Source: SW10 sp965657795 (lineage in GTDB: Bacteria; Verrucomicrobiota; Verrucomicrobiia; Verrucomicrobiales; Akkermansiaceae). Taken from it: 64,000 nucleotides of DNA. The translations under genes and the position numbers were made by a program. The notes beneath the pieces are model-generated. The model ran no database searches and had not been told where the DNA came from. It saw only the letters and a list, made by a program, of their open reading frames with translations. The number at the start of each line of letters is the position of its first letter. Positions within the stretch are counted from its first letter, which is position 1. The stretch is from positions 9,942-73,941 of the forward strand of contig CBFHQJ010000010.1 of assembly GCA_965657795.1 (NCBI GenBank), given 5' to 3'. Shown here piece by piece: positions 16,719 through 25,528 of the stretch.

Positions 16719-16742
16719 CCGAAAGCAGGAGCTTTCGGCTAC
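16719..16742 (-). repeat. TAG-hairpin repeat, copy d
   Basis: Arms CCGAAAGC and GCTTTCGG around an AGGA loop (16719-16738) plus CTAC. The CTA (16739-16741) is the TAG stop of the beta-galactosidase on the - strand. It is about 11 kb from copies a-c and adjoins the truncated DJ-1 gene. Confidence 0.8.
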
Positions 16743-19700
16743 TGGCCTTGGAGGCGGAAGGACCAGGTGTAGGTGCCGTCGGGTTTAATACGGTATTGTG
16801 GAAGAACGCGGGCGCCCCACGAGTTTGTGCCGCCGACGCCCATTTGTTTGTGGTCGATATTGAGAGTGACGACGTCGCGCTTCGGGATATCGACGGGGTG
16901 GCGTCTTCCCTCCAGGTCGGACATAAGGCAGGGATAAGTGCCTCCGGAGAGAAGCTGATCGCCGAGGGCGGTGATGGTGAGGCCTTGTCCTTTTTCGTTG
17001 AGAAGGGCAAGAGTGCGAAGGTCGGTGAGGTTGCCGGTTTCCTGGGGTTCCATGTAAGGGAAGAAGAGGTCATCGACGGTGGCAGTGTAACGACCGATGA
17101 TGGCTCCGGCTTTGCGGTCGGCGTAGGTTTCGTGCGGGCCATTTCCGAACCATGAGACTTTTTGATAAGTGTTGGGAACGGTGCATTGCATACCGAGACG
17201 GGGAAGAGGGCCGATTTTTCCCTTTGGCGTAATAGTCGCTTGAATCTCGATCAGGCCTGCGGGCATAAGTCTATAGGTGAGATTTCCAGTCGTTCCTCCA
17301 TTGGGGATTTTGAGATCGAAGGAGAAGACGAAGGAAGCAGGTTTTGTGAATTTTGTGACTCTGGCGTTGGGGCCAGCATTACGCCAAGAGCCTGAACGAG
17401 ATCCATATTTATTGGCCCGATCATTGTCGACCGGCGGGCGCCAGAAGTTGAGGTGGAAGGGGCTGGCGAGAAGTTCACGGTCTCCCACTTTCATCGAGGC
17501 GAGACAGCCGGTCGTTTTGTTAATGAGATAGCTGTGATTTTTCGAGTTAAGGATGAGGTCCTTTCCGTTGTCATCGATCGTCCACTGTTTAAATGAGTTG
17601 GTAGGAATGAGAAGAGGTCTCGGGTTTTGACTGAGAAGGATTTGTTCCCGGGCGACGACGTGTCCTTTCGGAGCCCAAAGGGTGTCTGTTTTGAGTCGGA
17701 ATTCGAGGGACATGTGGACCTCGCCGGGGAAGTCACTGGAATAGGGAACCGGGAATTTGAAGGTGCCTTCCTTATCAGGGGCAAGTTTGATGGTGGAGCT
17801 TTGTTCGTGAGACTTTTTGCCATCGAGGAGAATGGTGGCAACAGCGAGATACTCGGATAAGCTGTCGAAAGTGAAATTGTTACGAAGTTTTAGGGTTGTT
17901 TCCTTTTCGTTGGTGTTCACGAGCTCAACGAGTCGGACATTTTGATAAGCGGTGAAGACTTCGGGCGCTTGCGGAGTGGGCTTCCGGTCGGACGTCATAA
18001 TACCGTTGGCGTTGAAATTGTTATCGTTCGGGAACTCACCGTAGTCGCCACCATAGGCAAAGAATTCGAGTTCTCCTTCGGGGCGTGTGAACTTGCTAAA
18101 GTTAAGCTCGACCACTCCGGGCTGGTTGACATCTGGTCCAGAGAAGGAAACGTCGACGGACTTGATGTCGCCGTCGAAGGTCCGGTTGCCGTATTGAGCG
18201 TTATGAGCAATCCCAATTGGGAGAGAGGAAGGTTTGATCGTGCCACTGTATTCTTTGCTGGCGAGGACCTTGCCATCGACCGTCAGTGTTAGGATCTGGC
18301 CGTCGTAAATAGCGGAGACGGTGTGCCACTTGTTTTGCCAATCATCCGGGGTTTTTGCGGTGACGGAGCGCCAGTTAGAATCATAGATGAAAAATTCGAG
18401 GTCACGATTACGATTGAGTTTGAGAGCCCAAGATTCGTCGCCTTGAGTCACGATGGGATTGTCTCCCCAATTGGATCGCCCGGGCCGCAATTTTGTGTTG
18501 ATGCGGAGGTGCTTTTTGAGAACTGATTTTTTGTCAAGCTGGATGGTCGCATGGCCGGAGGTGAGTCCTCGCTGTTCATCGACCTGGCCTTGAAGCTTGG
18601 TTCCCGGAGAGGCGGAGGTAAGTTTGGCTGGCGGGGACTTGGTTTTGCGCAGTCCTTGGTCGCACCAGTCCCAGATGGAGCCGCCCTGAAGGAGGCGTTC
18701 TTTTTCGAAGAGCATCCAGTAGTCCCAGAGGTTGCCGGAGGAGTTACCCATGGCATGATTATACTCGCATTGGATGAGGGGGCGCTGTTTGGCGAGGGGT
18801 TTTTTCTCCTCAGCGCGGGCGTATTTTTTGCAGGCTTCAAGGGAAGCATACATCGGGGTGAAAAGGTCGACGTGGGGCTTTTGTTCGGCGCGCTCGTAGT
18901 GGACGGGATATTGAACAGGGGATTTCTTTTTGATCCATTCGGAGCACTTCTCGAAGCAGACGCCATCGCCTGCCTCGTTGCCTAGTGACCACATGATGAT
19001 GGAGGGGTGATTCTTAATGGAGTGGATCATGTTGGTGACACGGTCGAGATGGGCGGGTGTCCAGGAAGGATCTTTAGCGAGGGATCCGGGGCCGTAGCCC
19101 ATGCCGTGGGATTCAATGTTGGCTTCGGCGATGACGTAGAGTCCGTATTCATCGCAGAGTTCATAGAAGCGGGGATCGTTGGGGTAATGAGCGGTGCGGA
19201 CGGTGTTGATATTGAGTTGCTTCATGAGCGCGAGGTCTTTACGCATGAGTTCCTCGGTAATGTAGTGGCCGGTGTCGGGATCGTGGTCGTGCCGGTTGAC
19301 TCCTTTGACGAGGATGGCTTTCCCATTGATCAGGAGTTGGCCGTTTTTGATCTCCGAGGTTTTGAACCCGACTTTCTGTGAGTAGAAATGAGTGGGAGTC
19401 TTGCCGAGCGGGCCAACTCCGATGACGAGGTCGTAGAGGAAGGGGTTTTCGGCAGACCATGGTATGACCTTGAGTTTTTCTTTGATGATTTGGTCGCCTG
19501 TTAGGAGAGTCGTTTTGTCTCCGTCAACGTCGGCGTGTTTTGGAGAATAGATGACATCGCCGGAGGGCTCGATAAGGTCGAGGCTGAAGCCCAGATTTCG
19601 GGCGTTCTTTGAAGGAGCTCCGGTGAAGGCGAAGCGCCCGGTGCCGTCCGGGTTGAGGGTGGCGTTGATGGTGTAGTCGGCGAGGGTGCTGATTGGGTTT

Positions 19701-20407
19701 GAGGTGAGGTAGACGTCGCGGAAGATTCCGGAGAGGCGCCAGAAATCCTGGCATTCCAAGTAGGCTCCATCCGAGTAGCGATAGACCTCAACGGCGATGG
19801 TGTTTTCTCCCTCTTCAAGGAATGAGGTGAGATCGAATTCGGCGGGAGTTCGAGAGTCTTGCGAGTAGCCGACTTTTTGTCCGTTGCACCAAAGGTAGAA
19901 GGCGGAGGAAACCCCATTGAATACGATGGTGGTTTGGCGACCATTCCAGGGCTTGGGCAAGGTGAATGTTTTAAGGTAGGAAGAGACGGGATTGCGCTCG
20001 GAGAATGTCGTGAAGTGTTCGGGAGGGCTGCCCATGACGCGGGGCGGGTCTTTTTTAAAGGGGTAAGGGTGATTGCAATAAATGGGCGTGCCGTATCCTT
20101 GTAGTTCGACGTTGGATGGAACGGGAATGGTTTTCCAAGCAGACGAATCAAATTCTGGCTTAAAGAATTCGGTCGGTCGTTTTTCGGGATGGTCGACCCA
20201 GTGGAATTTCCAGTCGCCGTTGAGGAGCATGCAGGAAGATGATGCCATCCGTTTTTTGGTCAGGGCATCTTTCTTGGTGGGGAAGGGCATTTTGACGGCG
20301 TGCGCGGGAAACTTGTTGATCCGAAAGACGGATTGGTCTTCCCAATCGGGCGCGGCAAAAATGGGGCAAATCAGGAAAAGAAAGAAGAGGGTGGCTCTGA
20401 GCTGCAT
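16739..20407 (-). CDS. Secreted GH2 beta-galactosidase with inserted LamG-like domain
   Basis: 1222 residues with a signal peptide (F-F-L-F-L-I-C-P-I-F-A-A). The order is a GH2 sugar-binding domain, an Ig-like domain, and a TIM barrel with N-R-H-D-H-D-P-D-T-G, acid/base Glu in M-W-S-L-G-N-E-A-G-D and nucleophile Glu in I-Q-C-E-Y-N-H-A-M-G-N-S. Then comes G-S-I-W-D-W-C-D-Q-G-L, after which about 170 residues of LamG/concanavalin type (W-H-T-V-S-A-I-Y-D-G, L-T-V-D-G-K) are inserted before the barrel resumes. The C-terminal part is a beta-galactosidase small-chain domain. It would hydrolyse beta-galactosides outside the cytoplasm. The stop codon lies in the hairpin repeat. Confidence 0.92.
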   Translation of the reverse strand: MQLRATLFFLFLICPIFAAPDWEDQSVFRINKFPAHAVKMPFPTKKDALTKKRMASSSCMLLNGDWKFHWVDHPEKRPTEFFKPEFDSSAWKTIPVPSNVELQGYGTPIYCNHPYPFKKDPPRVMGSPPEHFTTFSERNPVSSYLKTFTLPKPWNGRQTTIVFNGVSSAFYLWCNGQKVGYSQDSRTPAEFDLTSFLEEGENTIAVEVYRYSDGAYLECQDFWRLSGIFRDVYLTSNPISTLADYTINATLNPDGTGRFAFTGAPSKNARNLGFSLDLIEPSGDVIYSPKHADVDGDKTTLLTGDQIIKEKLKVIPWSAENPFLYDLVIGVGPLGKTPTHFYSQKVGFKTSEIKNGQLLINGKAILVKGVNRHDHDPDTGHYITEELMRKDLALMKQLNINTVRTAHYPNDPRFYELCDEYGLYVIAEANIESHGMGYGPGSLAKDPSWTPAHLDRVTNMIHSIKNHPSIIMWSLGNEAGDGVCFEKCSEWIKKKSPVQYPVHYERAEQKPHVDLFTPMYASLEACKKYARAEEKKPLAKQRPLIQCEYNHAMGNSSGNLWDYWMLFEKERLLQGGSIWDWCDQGLRKTKSPPAKLTSASPGTKLQGQVDEQRGLTSGHATIQLDKKSVLKKHLRINTKLRPGRSNWGDNPIVTQGDESWALKLNRNRDLEFFIYDSNWRSVTAKTPDDWQNKWHTVSAIYDGQILTLTVDGKVLASKEYSGTIKPSSLPIGIAHNAQYGNRTFDGDIKSVDVSFSGPDVNQPGVVELNFSKFTRPEGELEFFAYGGDYGEFPNDNNFNANGIMTSDRKPTPQAPEVFTAYQNVRLVELVNTNEKETTLKLRNNFTFDSLSEYLAVATILLDGKKSHEQSSTIKLAPDKEGTFKFPVPYSSDFPGEVHMSLEFRLKTDTLWAPKGHVVAREQILLSQNPRPLLIPTNSFKQWTIDDNGKDLILNSKNHSYLINKTTGCLASMKVGDRELLASPFHLNFWRPPVDNDRANKYGSRSGSWRNAGPNARVTKFTKPASFVFSFDLKIPNGGTTGNLTYRLMPAGLIEIQATITPKGKIGPLPRLGMQCTVPNTYQKVSWFGNGPHETYADRKAGAIIGRYTATVDDLFFPYMEPQETGNLTDLRTLALLNEKGQGLTITALGDQLLSGGTYPCLMSDLEGRRHPVDIPKRDVVTLNIDHKQMGVGGTNSWGARVLPQYRIKPDGTYTWSFRLQGQ

Positions 20408-20469
20408 ACGTGGAGTCTGGCAAAGAGATCACCAAGACAAAAGGCTGCTTTTGGGGCGATCTTTGAATA

Positions 20470-21447
20470 GTGAGACGGCGAGTGAAGTGGTTAATGCGCG
20501 TGGCGGTCCTGATCGTCGTGGGCATCTTTGTCGTTCTTTGGATTATGGCTGGCTCGATCGCGAGTCCGAAGCGACGTGAGTTGCAGGATTACCATCAGAG
20601 CTACTTTGATCGCCCGGAAGAGCACGGTTTGGTTGTAGAGAAGGTGGATCTGCTCGATGGCGAAGCTCCGGGATTGCTGGTTAGCGCTGATACGAAATTG
20701 GGACCGGGAAAGCGCGGGAAGATTCTCCGCGATCAACTGATAGCTGGTGGTGAGTCTTTGCCTGCTTTTGGAGAAATCAAGGGACTCCTGGTTTTGCTGC
20801 ATGGGCGTAACGGTCGGAAAGAAGATTTACTGCCGGTTGCCGAGAGGTTTTGTGCGGTAGGATTTGCGTGTGTCATTCCTGATTTGCCAGCACATGGTGA
20901 GAGCCCTGCGGAAACGGTGGGTTTTGGAACACGGAAATTTGAGGAGGAACTGCCGGGAGAGGTGGCGGAGGAGGCCAAGGTTTTGCTGGGAATGCCGAAC
21001 CTCCCGGAGCAACTCTGGGGTATGTCGATGGGCGGTTCGTTTGCGATTCACGCAGCGGCGTTGCAGCCTGATCTCTGGAAGGGTATCGTGATCGTTGCTT
21101 TGTTTGATCGTCTGGGCGGAGTGGTGGAAGATTCGCTGGGGATCACTTCGGCAATTTTTCAACCCTTGGCGGAGCAGCTGATCGTGTTGAGGGGAGGGGT
21201 GGACGTGAAACAGGTTAAGCCGGTTGATTTGGCTGGCCAAATTGAGAGTCCGGTGCTGGTCGTCCACGGTGATGAGGACGACTTGATCTCACATTACAGG
21301 GGACAGGCACTTTTCGGGGCTTTTCCCGGAGAGAAAAAATTCATCACGGTTTCCGGTGGAAACCACGACAATGTCCACGTGACCGACGCTCCGGTTTATG
21401 CGGAGATAGCGAAATGGTTCCTGAACGCGCTGGAGCCAGGCTCCTAA
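20470..21447 (+). CDS. Membrane-anchored alpha/beta hydrolase
   Basis: 325 residues from GTG 20470. A single N-terminal hydrophobic helix (about 8-28) suggests anchoring or export. The hydrolase core has L-V-L-L-H-G-R-N-G (oxyanion region), nucleophile elbow W-G-M-S-M-G-G-S, V-V-H-G-D-E-D-D with the acid and G-G-N-H-D-N with the catalytic His. The substrate is unknown. It is divergent from the beta-galactosidase (62 nt) and its stop overlaps the stop of the convergent DUF4956 gene by 4 nt. Confidence 0.85.
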   Translation: MRRRVKWLMRVAVLIVVGIFVVLWIMAGSIASPKRRELQDYHQSYFDRPEEHGLVVEKVDLLDGEAPGLLVSADTKLGPGKRGKILRDQLIAGGESLPAFGEIKGLLVLLHGRNGRKEDLLPVAERFCAVGFACVIPDLPAHGESPAETVGFGTRKFEEELPGEVAEEAKVLLGMPNLPEQLWGMSMGGSFAIHAAALQPDLWKGIVIVALFDRLGGVVEDSLGITSAIFQPLAEQLIVLRGGVDVKQVKPVDLAGQIESPVLVVHGDEDDLISHYRGQALFGAFPGEKKFITVSGGNHDNVHVTDAPVYAEIAKWFLNALEPGS

Positions 21448-22556
21448 TAAAAGAAGGGATCTTCTTTCGGAGCTTCTTCTTTTTCCTCAGTCCGGACCTG
21501 TTTGCGTAAAGTGGGATCGTCGCGATACATCAGAGTGAGGCGGACTTCGTTTTTGAAGACGCGATTGATACTGATTTCGCGAACGTCGATTTGATACTCC
21601 TCAGCGAGTTTTTCGCGGAGATAGGATTGATCGAGCATCAGCCCTTTGTCTGCGAGTTTGTAATCAACCTCAATTTTCTGAAACGAGTCCCGCCAGACGG
21701 AGGGGCGGTCGGCAAAGAGAGCAGTGATGAGAATGGTGGCCGCTGAAAAAACGTCTGCAACAACCGGCATCATGGTGTTGACGAAGGTGAGTGAGATCGC
21801 GCCGAGCAGATAGGCGATCTCCGCTTTATCGAAGGCTTCGCTTCGGAGGCGCACGAGGGCTAGCAAGGCAAAGATTGTGAAACCGAACCCGGCTGTTACG
21901 AGTGAGCTTGAGAGGAAAATAGGAAATAGGAAAAGGTTAAAAGCCAGCAAGAGAAAGAGCATCTTGTGGTCGTGATGCCTGCGGTAGTAGATGACGTAGG
22001 CGAAGAGATAGATGGTGATGAGGTTGAAGATGATTTTATAAATCAAGGAACCTCCTTGCCGGATCAGCGGGGTGTCCTGGGCGGCTTGATCGACCCAGTA
22101 CTCAAGGAAGCCTTTCTCGACGATGGGGACTTCGGGGTCGAGGATTTGGCCATCTTCGTCGAACATGACGTCGACTTTCGAGGTCCCGTTGAAGACCTCA
22201 ACATCGTAGAATCTGCCCTTGGTCGAGCTGTCGACAGCTTCCGCGCCCCGAAATGCTTCACTACTGTATTTGAGGAGGTAGGCCGAGCGGACGTCGGGAG
22301 GGAGTTCGTTGAAGTCTACGTTGTTCTCGGTCTCGGTCCAAATCCCCTGTTTGGTAAAGTCAGCCCGATACTTAATGTTGTCGATTTCAAAGCGAGCCTC
22401 GTAGGAGCCATTGGTATCGAGTTCCCAGGTGGGCTCGGTGATTTCAGGATATTTCAGCCGGAAGGCTTCCAAGACAGAATCGGGGACGATGAGATTTGCG
22501 AAGCTGCAAAGTGTCAGGATCGTTGCGAGGAAAAGTTGGACGAGGAGTCGCTTCAT
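21444..22556 (-). CDS. PepSY-like domain fused to DUF4956 membrane protein
   Basis: 370 residues. A signal peptide or first TM is followed by about 130 soluble residues in a PepSY-like pattern, with P-E-I-T-E-P-T-W-E and a Y-R-A-D-F strand. After a TM at about 165-185, the DUF4956 core contains F-A-L-L-A-L-V-R-L-R-S-E-A-F-D-K-A-E-I-A-Y and several TMs. A C-terminal cytosolic domain ends in acidic repeats. DUF4956 proteins often neighbour VTC or CotH-type genes in other genomes; none is seen here. The function is unknown. Confidence 0.72.
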   Translation of the reverse strand: MKRLLVQLFLATILTLCSFANLIVPDSVLEAFRLKYPEITEPTWELDTNGSYEARFEIDNIKYRADFTKQGIWTETENNVDFNELPPDVRSAYLLKYSSEAFRGAEAVDSSTKGRFYDVEVFNGTSKVDVMFDEDGQILDPEVPIVEKGFLEYWVDQAAQDTPLIRQGGSLIYKIIFNLITIYLFAYVIYYRRHHDHKMLFLLLAFNLFLFPIFLSSSLVTAGFGFTIFALLALVRLRSEAFDKAEIAYLLGAISLTFVNTMMPVVADVFSAATILITALFADRPSVWRDSFQKIEVDYKLADKGLMLDQSYLREKLAEEYQIDVREISINRVFKNEVRLTLMYRDDPTLRKQVRTEEKEEAPKEDPFFY

Positions 22557-22691
22557 TTGTGAGCTTATCGAGTGTTTGAGCGTGGGCTGGAAGTGTGTCA
22601 GTTCCTTTTAAAGGTGAGAAGGCATCTTTACCAAATATTTGTCTGAGGAAGGGTTCTCGACAAAGGAGCATAAGTGGGGTGAGGGGTTGCT

Positions 22692-23267
22692 ATGGTTGCG
22701 CTATCGAAGAGGTCATTTTTGAAACTGTTTTTTGTCGGTTTTGCGCTTGTTTGCCCGGGGATGCTTTCTGCGTAGGAAGTTAAAAAGGCCGAAAGTATGG
22801 AGGTTGTCCAAACGCGCCAAGCGGATCCGTTTTCTTGTGATCCGGACCATTTTGCGGTCGAGGATTCCAAGCCGGCGGTTCCGGTTGGGAAGGGGCGGAA
22901 AAAAACGACAACACGTATACTGGGCGTTGAGGTATTCCGATTGCCCGTGGCGGAAGAGGTGACTACTGAAGAAAGGATGTGGGATTTGTCCTTTACCCTC
23001 ACTGAAGTCAGTCATCTTAAGGATGATTCGTGGGTGGAGGGAATCGTAACAATGCCCATCTTCAAAGTGAACTCCGTGAAAGGAGGTTCACGTGTGAAAG
23101 AAGGCTCCTGGGATCTATGGTCGTGCCAGGCTGAGACTGGCGAAGATGGCAAGCCAGACTTGTCGAATCTCCGTGCGGTGTTGGTGCAACTTAAGCAGGT
23201 GAAGCGCCAGGTTTTTCGGACTCCTGCATCTGGCGGTCCCAGACGTAGCGGCGGAAGAGAACTTTGA
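22692..23267 (+). pseudogene. Secreted protein gene interrupted by an amber codon at the signal-peptide junction
   Basis: ATG 22692 opens a frame encoding basic residues, a hydrophobic core (F-F-V-G-F-A-L-V-C-P-G) and M-L-S-A, a typical signal peptide. Codon 28 is TAG (22773-22775). The same frame then stays open for 163 codons to 23267, beginning E-V-K-K-A-E-S. A single CAG-to-TAG change would explain it. An ATG at 22797 could start the mature part, but it would lack the export signal. The mature domain is not recognised. The last 77 nt overlap the convergent AI-2E gene. Confidence 0.6.
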
Positions 23268-24630
23268 CCGCGGCGGTGAGGGGGACGGCAAGGAGAGCTC
23301 CGAGGAAGCCGCCGAGAATGAGCGACCAGAAGAGCATTGAGAAGATGACGGTCATGGGATGAAGACCCACCGAGTCGCCGACGATTTTTGGCGCGGTGAC
23401 GAGAGAGTTAATCTGCTGGACGACGATAAAGATAAGGACGACTCCCAGCGCATAACCCCATTCAGGCAGGCCATAAGGAATTTCATCCTGGAAGTAGGCA
23501 ATAATGCATGCCGGGATGAGGCAGAGAATGTTTCCGATGAATGGAATAATTCCCAGCATGGCCATGACGACCCCGATGAGGAGGCCATAGTTTAAGCCAT
23601 AAATAGTGAGGGCGATTCCGACGAGGATTCCGTCAATGAAGGCGACAAGAACTTGCCCGCGGAAGAAGGAAATAAGATAGCCGTTGATTTCGCGAAGTGT
23701 ATCCACGACTTCGGTTTTAAAATGAGATCGACGTAAAGGAACATAGTCTTCCCAGCCTTCCTTGATCGAGTCACTTTCCTTGAGGAAGTAGTATAGGTAG
23801 ATTGGAACCATGGCGAAGCCGATGATGATGCCGAGGACACCGAGGATTTTTCCGTAACTGCTATAAATCCATGCCTGAGCGGATTTAAGGAATGAGGAGA
23901 TCATGCCTCCGCCTTTGGTGAGCCAGAAGTTGTTTAATGAAAGGGAGCTTTCGATGTAAACCTCGTGGGCATTCTCCAGTTTCACTTCTGGTTCGTTCTC
24001 GTCCGGGGAATCCTTTTCCTGGTCAGATTCTGTGGAGTTGACTTTAGGGGTGGTGCTCCATGAAGAAGCAATGATTGAGGCGAGTTCATCATCGGTCACC
24101 TGGTGTTTGGCGAGGACATCACCGCCCGGCCCGTTGATGGTTTTATCGTTCTCAAGATGTTCTTTGACGGCTTTGGCGTCTTTGGTGAAGAAGTCCCGAA
24201 CGAGCCAACCATAGAGGGAATTTTGCTTCTCTTCGACAAGCCTTTCTTCGTTGGAAAAGTCGGTGCTCTGACTGCCAAAATCCTCCAATTGGCTTGATAG
24301 TTTAACTCCGATAAATGCGCCCAGAATGGCGAAAAAGACGACAAAGCCTGAGAAGACGGTGATGATTCCCTTCATCCGTGAGAAGCCTCTTTTTTGGAGC
24401 TTCTGGACAACGGGATCCAGCAGGTAGGCCACGATTCCCGCGACCGCGAGAGGGACCAAGACCGGTTGGAGATATCCGAGAACGTTGCTGGTGAGCCAGA
24501 TGAGTCCGACGAGCAGCGCTCCAAGAACCAAGATGGCGAGACCGGTGACAGCCTTCCAAAGGGTCCGCTTCTGGAATTCGCTGGGGAATGATTCTTCTTC
24601 GTCCACGGAGGCTAAACTGCCGAAGTCCAC
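23191..24630 (-). CDS. AI-2E family transporter
   Basis: 479 residues with about eight hydrophobic helices. The pattern is typical of the family: V-L-V-P-L-A-V-A-G-I-V-A-Y-L-L-D-P, G-F-A-M-V-P-I-Y-L-Y-Y-F, and G-M-A-M-L-G-I-I-P-F-I-G-N-type helices near the end. Residues about 120-225 form a charged soluble insertion larger than usual. Members export small molecules or act as ion antiporters; the substrate here is not deducible. It lies 43 nt after nusB and may be the last gene of that operon. Confidence 0.9.
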   Translation of the reverse strand: MDFGSLASVDEEESFPSEFQKRTLWKAVTGLAILVLGALLVGLIWLTSNVLGYLQPVLVPLAVAGIVAYLLDPVVQKLQKRGFSRMKGIITVFSGFVVFFAILGAFIGVKLSSQLEDFGSQSTDFSNEERLVEEKQNSLYGWLVRDFFTKDAKAVKEHLENDKTINGPGGDVLAKHQVTDDELASIIASSWSTTPKVNSTESDQEKDSPDENEPEVKLENAHEVYIESSLSLNNFWLTKGGGMISSFLKSAQAWIYSSYGKILGVLGIIIGFAMVPIYLYYFLKESDSIKEGWEDYVPLRRSHFKTEVVDTLREINGYLISFFRGQVLVAFIDGILVGIALTIYGLNYGLLIGVVMAMLGIIPFIGNILCLIPACIIAYFQDEIPYGLPEWGYALGVVLIFIVVQQINSLVTAPKIVGDSVGLHPMTVIFSMLFWSLILGGFLGALLAVPLTAAVKVLFRRYVWDRQMQESEKPGASPA

Positions 24631-24673
24631 CCGATGGGGGAAGTGTAAATTCGTGGCTGTTTTGGAGCGACTG

Positions 24674-25528
24674 TTAGGTCTTGGCGACCTTGTCGAGGAC
24701 TCCGTTCACATAGGAAGCCGATTCTTCACCAGAAAACGAGCGGGCCAAATCGACTGCTTCGTTGATGGAAATAGCAGCATCGAGGTCCGGAAGTTTGAGG
24801 ATTTCCCAGCTGGCAAGACGAAGGATGGCGAGGTCGACCTTTGAGATTCGCTCAAGGTCGAAGTTTGCCGAGGCCGCGTTGATAGTTTCGTCGAGAGTTG
24901 TGACTTCCGCTTCGACTTGATCTGCCAGTTTGATGGCCTCGTCTTCGAGTTCCTTCATTTCGCGAGTCAGGCGGTGAAGGTGGTCGAGGTCGCGTTGATC
25001 GGGATAGTTTTCCGGAAAGTGAACCATGCGTGCCCGGGCATCGTATTGGTCGAGTTTGGCAAAAATTCCGGTGAGCTCTTCATATTGGGCAGGCGGGAAA
25101 CCTTCGGTGCGGGGCAGAATTTCGGAGCGCTTCTTTCGAAGATTATCTGACTCGGGGAGGAGCTTGTGCAGATCGCGTCTCCAGCCACCGGTGTCGGCCT
25201 TGGCGAGGCGGTGGAGATTACCACAGTTTTCAGCCCACGAATGCTCGCCGGCGCTGAGGCTTTTGAGTTCGCGGGCCAGCTTCTCGCCCGGGTCGGCTGC
25301 CAGAATAGCGGCGGTGCTATCGGTGAGAGCTCGCTGGAGTTTTGCGATAAGCGCTTCCCGTCCCTGTTGGAGGTGGGCGAGAACTTTAACGCGAGCGCGG
25401 TCGTAGTTGAGGGAGGCCTTGTCATTGACAAGATCCCAAAATTCCGGACCACCTTGATCTTTCGGTGAGGCGAAGCGGGCGTAGAGAAGCTGAACGGCCG
25501 CTTGGCGGACGAGGCGACGGCTAGCCAT
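24674..25528 (-). CDS. nusB: Transcription antitermination factor NusB with long internal insertion
   Basis: 284 residues, about twice the usual NusB length. The first 20 residues (R-R-L-V-R-Q-A-A-V-Q-L-L-Y-A) are the canonical N-terminal helix. The last about 65 residues carry V-D-L-A-I-L-R-L-A-S-W-E-I-L, S-I-N-E-A-V-D-L-A-R-S-F and Y-V-N-G-V-L-D, the canonical C-terminal half. Between them about 190 charged helical residues replace the usual short middle region. It overlaps ribH by 8 nt, matching the widespread ribH-nusB pairing. Confidence 0.9.
   Translation of the reverse strand: MASRRLVRQAAVQLLYARFASPKDQGGPEFWDLVNDKASLNYDRARVKVLAHLQQGREALIAKLQRALTDSTAAILAADPGEKLARELKSLSAGEHSWAENCGNLHRLAKADTGGWRRDLHKLLPESDNLRKKRSEILPRTEGFPPAQYEELTGIFAKLDQYDARARMVHFPENYPDQRDLDHLHRLTREMKELEDEAIKLADQVEAEVTTLDETINAASANFDLERISKVDLAILRLASWEILKLPDLDAAISINEAVDLARSFSGEESASYVNGVLDKVAKT

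Noticed and set aside
16492..17155. Long open frames within the beta-galactosidase 3' end
   Set aside because: Low-complexity Ser/Pro or Gly/Glu-rich translations, antisense or out of frame to the GH2 gene.
22773..22775. Pyrrolysine at the in-frame TAG
   Set aside because: The TAG sits at a signal-peptide junction, TAG is a normal stop elsewhere in the window (three genes end at TAG in the hairpin repeat), and no pyl genes are visible.
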